Assembly: GCF_019056395.1 (NCBI RefSeq)
Contig: NZ_CP077639.1
Span: 3,226,001 to 3,290,000, forward strand
Reading direction: 5' to 3'
Length of the DNA stretch: 64,000 nt
Source of the DNA: Terribacillus sp. DMT04
GTDB taxonomy: Bacteria > Bacillota > Bacilli > Bacillales > Amphibacillaceae
The notes below the pieces were generated by a model, which saw nothing but the letters and a program-made list of their open reading frames with translations, was not told the DNA's origin and ran no database searches. Positions 8,035 to 15,161 of the stretch are shown one piece after another; position 1 is the first letter of the stretch, and each line of letters opens with the position of its first letter. Both the position numbers and the translations under genes were made by a program.

Positions 8035-9089
8035 AAAAGCTGAAGATTGCCAGTTTACCAGGTGACGGTGTTGGCAAGGAGGTTGTACCAGCTGCGCAGA
8101 CAGTTTTGAAAGCGATTGCCGAGGTGCATGGCGGTTTGCAATTTGATTTCACAGCCTATCCTTGGAGCTGTGAATATTATCTGGAACATGACCAAATGAT
8201 GCCGGACGATGCATTGGATCGCCTGCAGGATGCTGACGCTATCTTTCTTGGTGCAGTCGGAAACCAGAAACTCGTTCCAGACCATATATCGCTTTGGGGT
8301 ATGCTGATTAAGATACGCCGCGAATTCGAACAGGTTATTAATATCCGACCCGCTAAGCTGCTGAAAGGAATTACGTCTCCACTTGTCAGCCCAAAGAACT
8401 TTGATTTGTTAGTTGTGCGGGAAAACAGTGAGGGAGAATACAGTGAAGTTGGCGGGAGAATATTCCGCGGAGAAGATGAAGTAGCGATTCAAAATGCTGT
8501 TTTCTCGAGACGAGGTACAGAAAGAGTGATGCGCTATGCTTTTGACTTGGCTGCCAAGCGCCAAAAACATGTGACGAGTGCCACAAAGTCTAATGGTATT
8601 GTCCATTCGATGCCATTCTGGGATGAAGTCTTTCAATCTGTTAGTCAGGATTATCCGTCCATAAACACAGACAGCCAGCATATTGATGCTCTTGCTGCCT
8701 TCTTTGTCACCCAGCCGCAGCGCTTTGATGTGATTGTTGCGAGTAATCTATTTGGGGATGTTCTAACAGACATTGGTGCTGCTATTATGGGCAGTATCGG
8801 TATTGCGCCTGCTGCCAATATTAATGTGAACGGCAAATATCCTTCCATGTTTGAGCCTGTACACGGCTCTGCACCGGATATTGTGGGAAAAGGCATTGCC
8901 AATCCGCTCGGTCAAATATGGACAGCGAAACTTATGCTGGATCATTTTGCTGAGGAAGAACTTGGTGAGAAGCTGCTGGATATTATCGAGGAAGTGACTG
9001 CAGCAGGAATCCTGACGCCTGATCTTGGCGGAAAATATGGAACGGACGATGTTACTGGAGCCATTCTGAAGAAAATAAAAGAATTGTAG
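8031..9089 (+). CDS. ycsA: D-malate/tartrate dehydrogenase (YcsA-like)
   Basis: A 352-residue member of the isocitrate/isopropylmalate dehydrogenase family. It is closest by eye to tartrate dehydrogenase/decarboxylase and D-malate dehydrogenase: the segment YPWSCEYYLEHDQMMPDD followed by PDHISLWGML is diagnostic of that group and differs from LeuB. The expected reaction is NAD-dependent oxidation and decarboxylation of D-malate to pyruvate (or of tartrate). SLPGDGVG is at 8-15, the metal and NAD motif SNLFGDVLTDIGA is in the C-terminal half, followed by GSIGIAPAANIN. AAGGAGGAG lies six bases before the ATG. Confidence 0.88.
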   Translation: MKKLKIASLPGDGVGKEVVPAAQTVLKAIAEVHGGLQFDFTAYPWSCEYYLEHDQMMPDDALDRLQDADAIFLGAVGNQKLVPDHISLWGMLIKIRREFEQVINIRPAKLLKGITSPLVSPKNFDLLVVRENSEGEYSEVGGRIFRGEDEVAIQNAVFSRRGTERVMRYAFDLAAKRQKHVTSATKSNGIVHSMPFWDEVFQSVSQDYPSINTDSQHIDALAAFFVTQPQRFDVIVASNLFGDVLTDIGAAIMGSIGIAPAANINVNGKYPSMFEPVHGSAPDIVGKGIANPLGQIWTAKLMLDHFAEEELGEKLLDIIEEVTAAGILTPDLGGKYGTDDVTGAILKKIKEL

Positions 9090-9095
9090 AATAGG

Positions 9096-9136
9096 TTAAG
9101 AAACCCTAGACTTATATCCAGCCTAGGGTTTCTTAA
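9096..9136 (+). terminator. Intrinsic terminator
   Basis: 14-bp perfect stem TTAAGAAACCCTAG (9096-9109) with its complement at 9123-9136, directly after the dehydrogenase gene. Confidence 0.75.
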
Positions 9137-9171
9137 TATGCTAGCTAAAACCAACGTCTTCATTAGCCAAT

Positions 9172-9648
9172 TCAGTTAATTACATCTTCTAAATGATTTT
9201 GAAATCCAAATACAACGTTCTTTCTTTCATCCCTATATACCTCATCCAGAAGGAATCTTGCCAACTTTCCTGATAAGACCAGTTCTTCTCTAAAAATATT
9301 GCGGATGCTGTCTATAAAGTAAGCTGGATCAGATTCATATAAGAGGAAACTAGAAGTTCCTAATTGCCAACCCTTCAAAAGCATATCCCGATTAATTTCA
9401 GGAAGCATAAAGACAATTTTGATAGCTGGAAATCGGTATTTTATATATTCAATTGTGGTAAATGCATGCAAACTAAGTTTACTTGTATCTACTAACATTA
9501 CCTGTGGATTATTCTCTGCAATAAGCTGCACAATTTCGTCCACACAATTAGAGATTCCGACAACTTCCATATCTATTTCTCCATTTAAAATTGCTTGGAT
9601 TCCCTGACCAAGTACGCCATTGTTATCAACTATCAAGATACGAATCAT
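9172..9648 (-). CDS. Stand-alone, degenerate response-regulator receiver protein
   Basis: A 158-residue protein with a NarL-type receiver fold but no LuxR-type DNA-binding domain; a usual NarL protein has about 215 residues. The start at 9648 (MIRILIVDNN) is preferred over the ATG at 9669 because GAAAGG lies nine bases upstream. The phosphorylatable Asp54 (MLVDTS) is kept, but the acidic pair is Asp8-Asn9, the switch Thr/Ser is Leu82 (VFMLPE) and the conserved Lys is Tyr104 (FLLYES). The tail after residue 115 is helical. Signalling by phosphorylation is doubtful. No histidine kinase is near. It may act by protein contact, or be a relic. Confidence 0.7.
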   Translation of the reverse strand: MIRILIVDNNGVLGQGIQAILNGEIDMEVVGISNCVDEIVQLIAENNPQVMLVDTSKLSLHAFTTIEYIKYRFPAIKIVFMLPEINRDMLLKGWQLGTSSFLLYESDPAYFIDSIRNIFREELVLSGKLARFLLDEVYRDERKNVVFGFQNHLEDVIN

Positions 9649-9801
9649 CTCTTCCAACCTTTCAAGCATAGAGTCCTGTTATCATTTACTATATGTCTCT
9701 AGCCTGTACAATTTCTGAACATTTTCACACAGCCCGTATGCTTCTGGTTCTTTCGGTTATCCGGTTGGAGTTAGTTGGGTTTCTATATAGCATTCTTATA
9801 C

Positions 9802-9840
9802 AAAAAGACCAGAAGGAATATGAACTATCCTTCTGGTCTT
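9802..9840 (-). terminator. Intrinsic terminator of the reductase gene
   Basis: Perfect 13-bp stem AAGACCAGAAGGA (9805-9817) with 9828-9840. On the minus strand the stem is followed by a T run (A5 at 9802-9806). Confidence 0.85.
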
Positions 9841-9867
9841 ATAACTTTGATATGTGATTTAATCAAT

Positions 9868-10914
9868 CTATACTAACTTCTTCGACAGCTCGCGGTTCCG
9901 CTGCTGGAATAATACATTGTGAGATGAAACCATGCCGATTTTTTCTGCTGTAGGTTCCACATACTGTTTCGCTTTATTAACCGCGTTTGCTGCATCTTGG
10001 AAACAGCCCGCAATCAGGTTAACCTTGCCATCGTGTTTCAGGATATCTCCTGCCGCAAACAATCCTGGAACGGACGACTCGCCGCACGGTGTTCCTGCAA
10101 TATAATAGTTATCAAGCAGCTTAATATCTACTTCACTATTTTCAATCAGATTCATATCACGCTCATAGCCGTGGTTAATGATGACTTCATCGATAGGCAG
10201 CTGTACAATTTCGTTCGTTTCGTGATTTGTCAGCTCAACACGTTCAATATTATGCTGATTTGGACAAGCTACCAACTTTGTAATAGAGGTGCAAAGGAAA
10301 CACTTAGCTCCGCCGCACATAAGGCGTTCTACAGATGCTTCATGCCCTTTTAACGCTTCGTTTCGATACGTCACATATACCTTTTTAGCAACCGACTCCA
10401 GCTCATTTGCCCAATCAACAGCTGAGTTTCCGCCGCCAGAAATAATGACAGTTTTGTCCTTAAATCGCTGCATATCTTTTACCGTATAATTAAGGTTCGC
10501 TACTTCGAACTTTTCACAGCCTTCAATAGACAGCTTCTGCGGATTGAGGATACCTCCGCCAACAGAAACGATGATTGTCTTGGAGTAATGCTTTACTCCG
10601 CTTGCTGCGTGCAGTTCAAAGATTCCATCATCATTTCGTTTAATGCTTGTTACCTTCTCGTTCAATACCACTTCAGGATCAAAGGTCATCGCTTGTTCTG
10701 TCAGCTGATCAATTAGCTTACCTGCCGGAAGCGGTGGCATTCCGCCTACATCCCAGACCATCTTCTCCGGATACACATGCAGCTTGCCGCCAAGATAAGG
10801 CTGAAACTCAATAATTTTTGTTTTCATTTGCCTTAACCCACTATAAAAAGCAGAATACAATCCCGCCGGACCTCCACCAATGATCGTAACGTCATACAGC
10901 CACTCTTCCTGCAT
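9868..10914 (-). CDS. ycgT: Ferredoxin/flavodoxin-NADP reductase, YcgT type
   Basis: A 348-residue FAD enzyme of the thioredoxin-reductase-like FNR family (YumC/YcgT). The FAD motif GGGPAGLYSAFY is at 13-24, the NADPH motif ISGGGNSAVDWANE is mid-protein, and AAGDI near the C terminus contacts FAD. The CxxC redox pair of thioredoxin reductase is absent, as expected for an FNR. A Fur box overlaps its -10 region, so it should be induced by iron starvation. Together with the divergent FecCD permeases this suggests electron supply for release of iron from ferric siderophores. GAGGAAT is the likely ribosome binding site. Confidence 0.9.
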   Translation of the reverse strand: MQEEWLYDVTIIGGGPAGLYSAFYSGLRQMKTKIIEFQPYLGGKLHVYPEKMVWDVGGMPPLPAGKLIDQLTEQAMTFDPEVVLNEKVTSIKRNDDGIFELHAASGVKHYSKTIIVSVGGGILNPQKLSIEGCEKFEVANLNYTVKDMQRFKDKTVIISGGGNSAVDWANELESVAKKVYVTYRNEALKGHEASVERLMCGGAKCFLCTSITKLVACPNQHNIERVELTNHETNEIVQLPIDEVIINHGYERDMNLIENSEVDIKLLDNYYIAGTPCGESSVPGLFAAGDILKHDGKVNLIAGCFQDAANAVNKAKQYVEPTAEKIGMVSSHNVLFQQRNRELSKKLV

Positions 10915-10938
10915 ACTAATTCCTCCTTCACCCGATAG

Positions 10939-10957
10939 TGATAATCATTCTCATTAT
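10939..10957 (-). promoter_or_regulatory. Fur box over the reductase promoter
   Basis: TGATAATCATTCTCATTAT closely matches the 7-1-7 Fur consensus (TGATAATNATTATCA). It overlaps a minus-strand -10 TATAAT (complement of 10953-10958) about 25 bases from the start codon, as expected for iron-dependent repression. Confidence 0.85.
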
Positions 10958-10988
10958 AATATATCGCAAAGTTTTCTGAAAATCAATG

Positions 10989-11017
10989 TTGACATGAACT
11001 TTTTCTGCCTTTATGAT
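10989..11017 (+). promoter_or_regulatory. Strong sigma-A promoter of the iron-uptake leader
   Basis: TTGACA at 10989-10994, a 17-base spacer and TATGAT at 11012-11017. Transcription would start near 11024, just before a Fur box. Confidence 0.8.
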
Positions 11018-11032
11018 GGAATTAAGCGAGAT

Positions 11033-11051
11033 TGATAATCATTCTCATTCT
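11033..11051 (+). promoter_or_regulatory. Second Fur box, downstream of the promoter
   Basis: TGATAATCATTCTCATTCT sits about 10-28 bases downstream of the predicted start of transcription, a position where bound Fur would block RNA polymerase. It repeats the first 16 bases of the Fur box at 10939. Confidence 0.85.
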
Positions 11052-11326
11052 CATCGTATTGCCTTAGTGCCCTGTCCCCCTAACAGGGCACCCCCCTTCA
11101 TATAATGTAATAACTTATATATAATGAAAGCAGTCATTGAATTGCGGAAATAAAATACAGTATTACAAATCTATGGATTGACCAGCAGAGACAGCGTCGC
11201 TTATTCTTGTTGAAGAATCCTATGGACGTAATATTTAAGACTTTTAAAATAACTTGAAGCCATACTTAAACTTCAGACTGATGACTCTGTTCCACAGAAT
11301 CACTAGTTGAATTTATATTTAATGAT

Positions 11327-11355
11327 AGCTTCCTAGCATCTTAGGAAGCTTTTTT
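11327..11355 (+). terminator. Intrinsic terminator 31 bases before the fecC-like start
   Basis: 9-bp stem AGCTTCCTA (11327-11335) with TAGGAAGCT (11342-11350), then six T. There is no room for a promoter between it and the ATG at 11387, so permease mRNA has to read through it. Confidence 0.8.
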
Positions 11356-11386
11356 ACCTTATCTTACATAGAAAGATGCGTGGCTG

Positions 11387-12382
11387 ATGAAGAACATATC
11401 GTTTCCATTAAAACTTATTGCTGGTGTTTTATTATCACTGGCCGCATTCTTTGTGGCTTTATCATTCGGTGCTGCAGATGTTTCTTTACGTGATGTATGG
11501 GGTGCGCTGTTCAGCAGTCCTACAAATGAAGATATGCTGATTATTCGGGAGAATAGACTGCCGCGGGAAGTAGGTGCTTTCTTTGTCGGAGCCGCCTTAG
11601 CTGTAGCAGGGGCTATTATGCAAGGCTTAACGCGTAATCCGTTAGCAGATCCGGGCCTGCTCGGCTTGACAGCTGGTGCCAATGCAGCATTGGCAGCCGC
11701 TATGGCGTTTATTCCGAGCGCAAACTACATCGTCATCATTATAGCTTGCTTTATCGGAGCAGCAATTGGAGCTGGGCTCGTCTTTGGCATTGGTTCTCTC
11801 CGCCTTGGCGGACTATCTCCAGTCAAAGTAGTCTTAGCAGGGGCTGCTGTGTCGGCATTGTTATATGCGGTCTCAGAAGCAATCGGCTTAAGCTTCGAGC
11901 TCTCTAAGCAAGTATCTGCGTGGACTGCCGGCGGTTTAGTCGGCGTGAATTGGACGCAGCTGCAGCTTGTTATTCCAATTCTGTTAGCAGGCACGATTCT
12001 TTCCCTATTTCTTTCCCACCAGCTGACATTGCTAAGCTTAAGTGATGAAGTGGCTGTTGGTCTTGGACAGAAAACCTTTGTTATTAAAGCGTTGTTATTT
12101 CTAGTGACCATTCTTCTGGCCGGAGCATCTGTTGCTTTAGTTGGAAACATGACCTTCATTGGCTTAATGATTCCGCATATTGTCCGCTTTTTTGCTGGAA
12201 CGGATTACCGCTACATTTTACCGCTATCCTTTTTTGCCGGCGGGACTTTCATGCTTCTCGCTGATACAGCGGCGCGAACAATCAATGCACCATTTGAGAC
12301 ACCACTTGTGGCAATTGTAGCAGCACTCGGTTTGCCGTTCTTTTTATTCATCGTGCATCGAGGAGGTCGAGCTTACTCATGA
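11387..12382 (+). CDS. FecCD-family ferric siderophore permease 1
   Basis: A 331-residue polytopic permease of the BtuC/FecCD group (about ten helices), comparable to FeuB, FhuB or YfiZ of Bacillus. Family motifs are RLPREVGAFFVGAALAVAG near the N terminus, GLTRNPLADPGLLG in the first third, and the coupling region LLLAGASVALVGNMTFIGLMIPHI in the last third (read here in parts). The ATG at 11387 has only a weak GAAAG upstream. It overlaps the next permease by four bases. No binding protein or ATPase gene adjoins; Bacillus YfiZ/YfhA likewise borrow the ATPase YusV. Expression depends on the leader and terminator upstream. Confidence 0.9.
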   Translation: MKNISFPLKLIAGVLLSLAAFFVALSFGAADVSLRDVWGALFSSPTNEDMLIIRENRLPREVGAFFVGAALAVAGAIMQGLTRNPLADPGLLGLTAGANAALAAAMAFIPSANYIVIIIACFIGAAIGAGLVFGIGSLRLGGLSPVKVVLAGAAVSALLYAVSEAIGLSFELSKQVSAWTAGGLVGVNWTQLQLVIPILLAGTILSLFLSHQLTLLSLSDEVAVGLGQKTFVIKALLFLVTILLAGASVALVGNMTFIGLMIPHIVRFFAGTDYRYILPLSFFAGGTFMLLADTAARTINAPFETPLVAIVAALGLPFFLFIVHRGGRAYS

Positions 12383-13383
12383 AAACAGCAAAGAAAAGCA
12401 GACAAGCTATTGTGATGATTGCTCTGACCGCTTTAATTATTCTTACTATTATCATCGGCATGGGGCTCGGTCCGGCTTCCCTTTCTTATTCGCGCTTGCT
12501 GCCGACAATAGTAGGTAACGGAACTTTTCCAGAGTCTTTTGTGTTATTTGATGTGCGGCTTCCGCGTATTGTTATTACTTTGCTAGCGGGAATGGCCTTA
12601 GCTATTGCCGGAACCATCCTGCAGGGGATTACGAGGAATGATTTAGCTGACCCTGGTATTATCGGTATTAATGCCGGAGCTGGACTAGGTATTGCGCTAT
12701 TCTTCTTGTTCATGCCAATTGATGCAGGAAGCTTTGCTTATGCCCTGCCGATTGTTGGTTTTGCAAGTGCATTCGTTACAGCTATCCTCATTTACCTATT
12801 CTCTTACAGCAAGCGCCATGGCTTGCAGCCGGTTCGCCTCGTATTAGTTGGAGTGGGCTTCTCCATGGCGTTATCTGGTGCGATGATTGTGTTGATTTCT
12901 TCAGCCGAGCAAACAAAAGTTGATTTTATTGCGCAGTGGCTGGCAGGGAATATTTGGGGAACGGATTGGCCCTTTATCCTGGCTTTGCTTCCGTGGATTA
13001 TTATTATTCTGCCGCTCACGCTTTATATGGCCAATCGCCTGAATGTGTTAGCTCTTAGTGAGGAAGTCGGTGTTGGGATTGGTGTGCAGCTTAATCGGGA
13101 CCGCATCATTCTATTGGTAGCCGCTGTAGCAATTGCCGCCGCTGCTGTATCGGTTGCGGGCGGTATTAGCTTTGTTGGCTTGATGGCACCGCATCTTGCC
13201 CGGGCACTTGTCGGAGCTAGACACCAGCTCGTGATTCCGGTTGCTGCTCTAATCGGCGGTTGGCTGCTATTGGTAGCCGATACAATTGGCCGTAATATTA
13301 CAACGGCAGACGGGCTGCCAGCTGGAATTATCGTAGCCTTTATCGGCGCTCCCTATTTTCTGTATTTACTGTTGAAAAAATAA
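12379..13383 (+). CDS. FecCD-family ferric siderophore permease 2
   Basis: A 334-residue partner of the previous permease; the ATGA overlap ensures coupled translation and a heterodimer in the membrane. It shares the family landmarks RLPRIVITLLAGMALAIAG, GITRNDLADPGIIG and SFVGLMAPHLAR. The substrate is probably a ferric hydroxamate or carboxylate siderophore, inferred from the Fur boxes and not from binding residues. A strong bidirectional terminator follows directly. Confidence 0.9.
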   Translation: MKTAKKSRQAIVMIALTALIILTIIIGMGLGPASLSYSRLLPTIVGNGTFPESFVLFDVRLPRIVITLLAGMALAIAGTILQGITRNDLADPGIIGINAGAGLGIALFFLFMPIDAGSFAYALPIVGFASAFVTAILIYLFSYSKRHGLQPVRLVLVGVGFSMALSGAMIVLISSAEQTKVDFIAQWLAGNIWGTDWPFILALLPWIIIILPLTLYMANRLNVLALSEEVGVGIGVQLNRDRIILLVAAVAIAAAAVSVAGGISFVGLMAPHLARALVGARHQLVIPVAALIGGWLLLVADTIGRNITTADGLPAGIIVAFIGAPYFLYLLLKK

Positions 13384-13414
13384 GAGGTACTGCGCCTGCG
13401 CAGTACCTCTTTTA
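13383..13414. terminator. Bidirectional terminator between convergent genes
   Basis: 12-bp stem AGAGGTACTGCG (13383-13394) with 13399-13410 and a T run on the plus strand. It overlaps the permease stop codon and abuts the SMR gene stop. Confidence 0.85.
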
Positions 13415-13765
13415 TTGGGAAGCAGAAGATTCCTTTTCCTTTTCTGCTTTATGTTGTGTATTTAAAAGCACCAACCCGATGATAACAAGCAGCAGTCCGC
13501 CAAACTTCATTAGAGACACAGCTTCCCCGAAGATTGTGACGCCAATCATAGCTGTTAAAGCTGTACCTGCACCAGACCATGTCGCATAAGCTGTGGACAA
13601 GGACATGGACTTCAATGTAAGCGATAGGAGGACGAACGCTCCAAGATATCCAATGACGACAATGATGGATGGAAGCAAAACAGAAAATCCATCTGACACC
13701 TTCAGCATGGATGAAGCAATTGTCTCTAATATGATTGCTGCTGCTAAGTATAAAGCTGCCCTCAT
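13412..13765 (-). CDS. Small multidrug resistance (SMR) exporter subunit 2
   Basis: A 117-residue, four-helix SMR protein (EmrE/EbrB/YkkD kin). The essential membrane Glu in helix 1 is kept (AAIILETIASSMLK), as is the YATWSGAGTALTA motif of helix 3. A charged tail (EKEKESSASQ) extends beyond the usual end. It is the last gene of a three-gene unit after the TetR gene and another SMR gene. Paired SMR genes usually encode heterodimers that export cationic drugs, or in some groups guanidinium; the substrate here is not known. No guanidine riboswitch is present. Confidence 0.9.
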   Translation of the reverse strand: MRAALYLAAAIILETIASSMLKVSDGFSVLLPSIIVVIGYLGAFVLLSLTLKSMSLSTAYATWSGAGTALTAMIGVTIFGEAVSLMKFGGLLLVIIGLVLLNTQHKAEKEKESSASQ

Positions 13766-13778
13766 TTTCCTTCCCCCC

Positions 13779-14093
13779 TTATTTTGAAATGTTCATTAGC
13801 ACAAGGCCCACAAGTAAAACAGCAATCCCTAAGACACCTTTTTTATTAATTTTTTCTTTAAACAGCAGCATACCAATTATGACCGTCAGTACGGTCCCTA
13901 CCCCGCTCCAAGTTGCATAGACGATACCAAGCGGCAATACTTGCAGCGTTTTGGATAGTGCATAGAAGCTGACGCCATATCCTGCAACTAATACAACTAT
14001 AGGAATTATGTTCTTAAAACCGTTCGATAATTTCAGCATCGTCGAGCTTAATACCTCAAAAAGAATAGAAGCTGCTAAAAATAGATAGCCCAC
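13779..14093 (-). CDS. Small multidrug resistance (SMR) exporter subunit 1
   Basis: A 104-residue SMR protein with four hydrophobic helices, the active-site Glu of helix 1 (AASILFEVLSSTMLK) and the YATWSGVGTVLTV motif. It lies four bases after the tetR stop and 13 bases before the second SMR gene. This is the arrangement of EbrA/EbrB or YvdR/YvdS pairs, so a dual-topology heterodimer that exchanges protons for cations is likely. Confidence 0.9.
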   Translation of the reverse strand: MGYLFLAASILFEVLSSTMLKLSNGFKNIIPIVVLVAGYGVSFYALSKTLQVLPLGIVYATWSGVGTVLTVIIGMLLFKEKINKKGVLGIAVLLVGLVLMNISK

Positions 14094-14097
14094 ATCC

Positions 14098-14631
14098 TCA
14101 CTCCTCTTCTTTATCTATACGCGCAAGCAGCTTGTGTAATAAGTCGGCTGCAAAATCAGATACACGCATCGTTCCAGCCACTTCGTTAAACCAAAGTCCA
14201 TCACAGACAAAGCGAATGGTGGCAGCAGCTTCCCACGTTAAGCCGTCTTGTTCAAACCGCTGCTGCCATCTTGTATAACCTTCCTGCCAAACTGCCATAA
14301 TTTCCGGATAATCACTAAAGATAGAAATAAGTGCTGTGCTGCGCGGGGAACCCTCTTTCTTAATATCTTCTAGTGTCGCCAGCGCATACGCTCTGGTAAA
14401 AGCTCCCTTGCCATTTTGCTCTGCAAGATGACGGGCCATTGCTTCTTCAAATTCACGAATTGCCGCGAAATTAAGTTCCTGAAATAATGCTTCTTTTGTA
14501 TGGTAGTGATATAACAAGCCACCCTTACTTACAGCTGCCTTCTTGGCAATTTTCGCTAATGTGACATTACTCACGCCTTCTTCCAATATAAGTTCAGCCG
14601 TAGCATCTAATATTTTTCCCTTTGTATTCAC
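14098..14631 (-). CDS. TetR-family repressor of the SMR pair
   Basis: A 177-residue TetR/AcrR regulator. The start is set at GTG 14631 (VNTKGKILDATAEL), just after AGGGGTGGAG; the frame is open further upstream but is not protein-like there and would run through the operator. The N-terminal helix-turn-helix reads NVTLAKIAKKAAVSKGGLLY, with a typical YHYHTKEALF end. The C-terminal ligand domain resembles that of QacR/YfiR-type drug-sensing repressors. It is first in the operon and separated by 14 bases from a perfect inverted repeat, so autoregulation with release by an exported drug is probable. Confidence 0.88.
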   Translation of the reverse strand: MNTKGKILDATAELILEEGVSNVTLAKIAKKAAVSKGGLLYHYHTKEALFQELNFAAIREFEEAMARHLAEQNGKGAFTRAYALATLEDIKKEGSPRSTALISIFSDYPEIMAVWQEGYTRWQQRFEQDGLTWEAAATIRFVCDGLWFNEVAGTMRVSDFAADLLHKLLARIDKEEE

Positions 14632-14644
14632 ATCTCCACCCCTA

Positions 14645-14658
14645 ACCGTCCAGACGGT
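14645..14658 (-). promoter_or_regulatory. TetR-type operator
   Basis: Perfect inverted repeat ACCGTC-CA-GACGGT between the tetR start and a minus-strand -10 like TATAGT (complement of 14666-14671). ACCGTC/GACGGT arms are common in operators of AcrR-type repressors. Confidence 0.75.
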
Positions 14659-14684
14659 ACAGTAAACTATAGCATATCTATGAA

Positions 14685-14715
14685 CAAAAAAGGTACTGAT
14701 TTCACTCAGTACCTT
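14685..14715 (-). terminator. Intrinsic terminator of the small membrane protein gene
   Basis: 10-bp stem AAGGTACTGA (14690-14699) with TCAGTACCTT (14706-14715). Read on the minus strand it ends in a T6 run. It stops transcription from the right just before the tetR promoter. Confidence 0.75.
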
Positions 14716-14808
14716 TACCACATCTGCTTATATGTAAATCATAGCTGCAAACTGCTTTGCCTATCACTTTGAAAAGCTAAGAGATAGGTTTTATGAGATA
14801 CGGCACAC

Positions 14809-15003
14809 TTACCCTCGGTAATGATTATTCCGTCTTATCCCTACAAGAAATAAGACCGTCGACAATAAGGTTACCGGTATGAAAATGAGAAGAATAGAAC
14901 CCATGTCCATGCCGCTATCTCGTAGAAATACAAACAATAAAATACTGACGAATTCTATCAGGCCAGCAACGATGAATATTGGCAGCACTCCTGGAGCGAT
15001 AAT
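14809..15003 (-). CDS. 64-residue membrane protein, possible ATT start
   Basis: On the minus strand GGGAGG (complement of 15009-15014) is followed five bases later by ATT, and the frame then encodes two hydrophobic helices: APGVLPIFIVAGLIEF and a second, IPVTLLSTVLFLVGI, ending RRNNHYRG before TAA at 14809-14811. An in-frame TGA lies just upstream, so no ATG, GTG or TTG start fits the ribosome binding site; the first GTG is codon 6. Either initiation is at AUU, as in infC, or an ATG has been lost. The hydrophobicity pattern and terminator support a real gene. Function unknown. Confidence 0.5.
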   Translation of the reverse strand: MIAPGVLPIFIVAGLIEFVSILLFVFLRDSGMDMGSILLIFIPVTLLSTVLFLVGIRRNNHYRG

Positions 15004-15086
15004 GTATACCTCCCTTCATAATCCGATAACACCACCCTAACATTTCCACATTATGGATAAAAGGAGAATACACTGTTTTCTCCATA

Positions 15087-15151
15087 GAAAAAGAAGGCAC
15101 TCTAACCAGATGCATTGCCTTTACGCAATTACATCTGAAAGAGGCCTTCTT
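15087..15151 (-). terminator. Long-stem terminator after the choline dehydrogenase gene
   Basis: AAGAAGGC (15091-15098) pairs with GCCTTCTT (15144-15151), and inside it CAGATG pairs with CATCTG and ATTGC with GCAAT, giving a stem of about 60 bases. A T run follows on the minus strand. Confidence 0.65.
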
Positions 15152-15161
15152 AAGCATATTG

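Larger units (their letters stand above)
11024..11355 (+). ncRNA. Putative Fur-repressed leader RNA or small RNA
   Basis: From the predicted start near 11024 to an intrinsic terminator ending at 11355 there is no convincing ORF: the only ATGs lead to peptides under 12 residues without ribosome binding sites. The RNA would contain a hairpin TGCCCTGT/ACAGGGCA with a CCCCC-containing loop, flanked by CCCCCC (about 11064-11096). C-rich single strands are what iron-sparing RNAs of the FsrA kind use to pair with ribosome binding sites. It could instead be an attenuator leader for the fecCD genes. Existence and ends are inferred only. Confidence 0.35.

Noticed and set aside
13412-14721. Possible guanidine riboswitch before the SMR exporter genes
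   Set aside because: No conserved guanidine motif was found; a TetR gene and operator explain control.
14915-15157. 80-codon minus-strand frame before the choline dehydrogenase end
   Set aside because: Wrong frame relative to the membrane protein at 14809-15003, crosses a terminator hairpin, and has no ribosome binding site.
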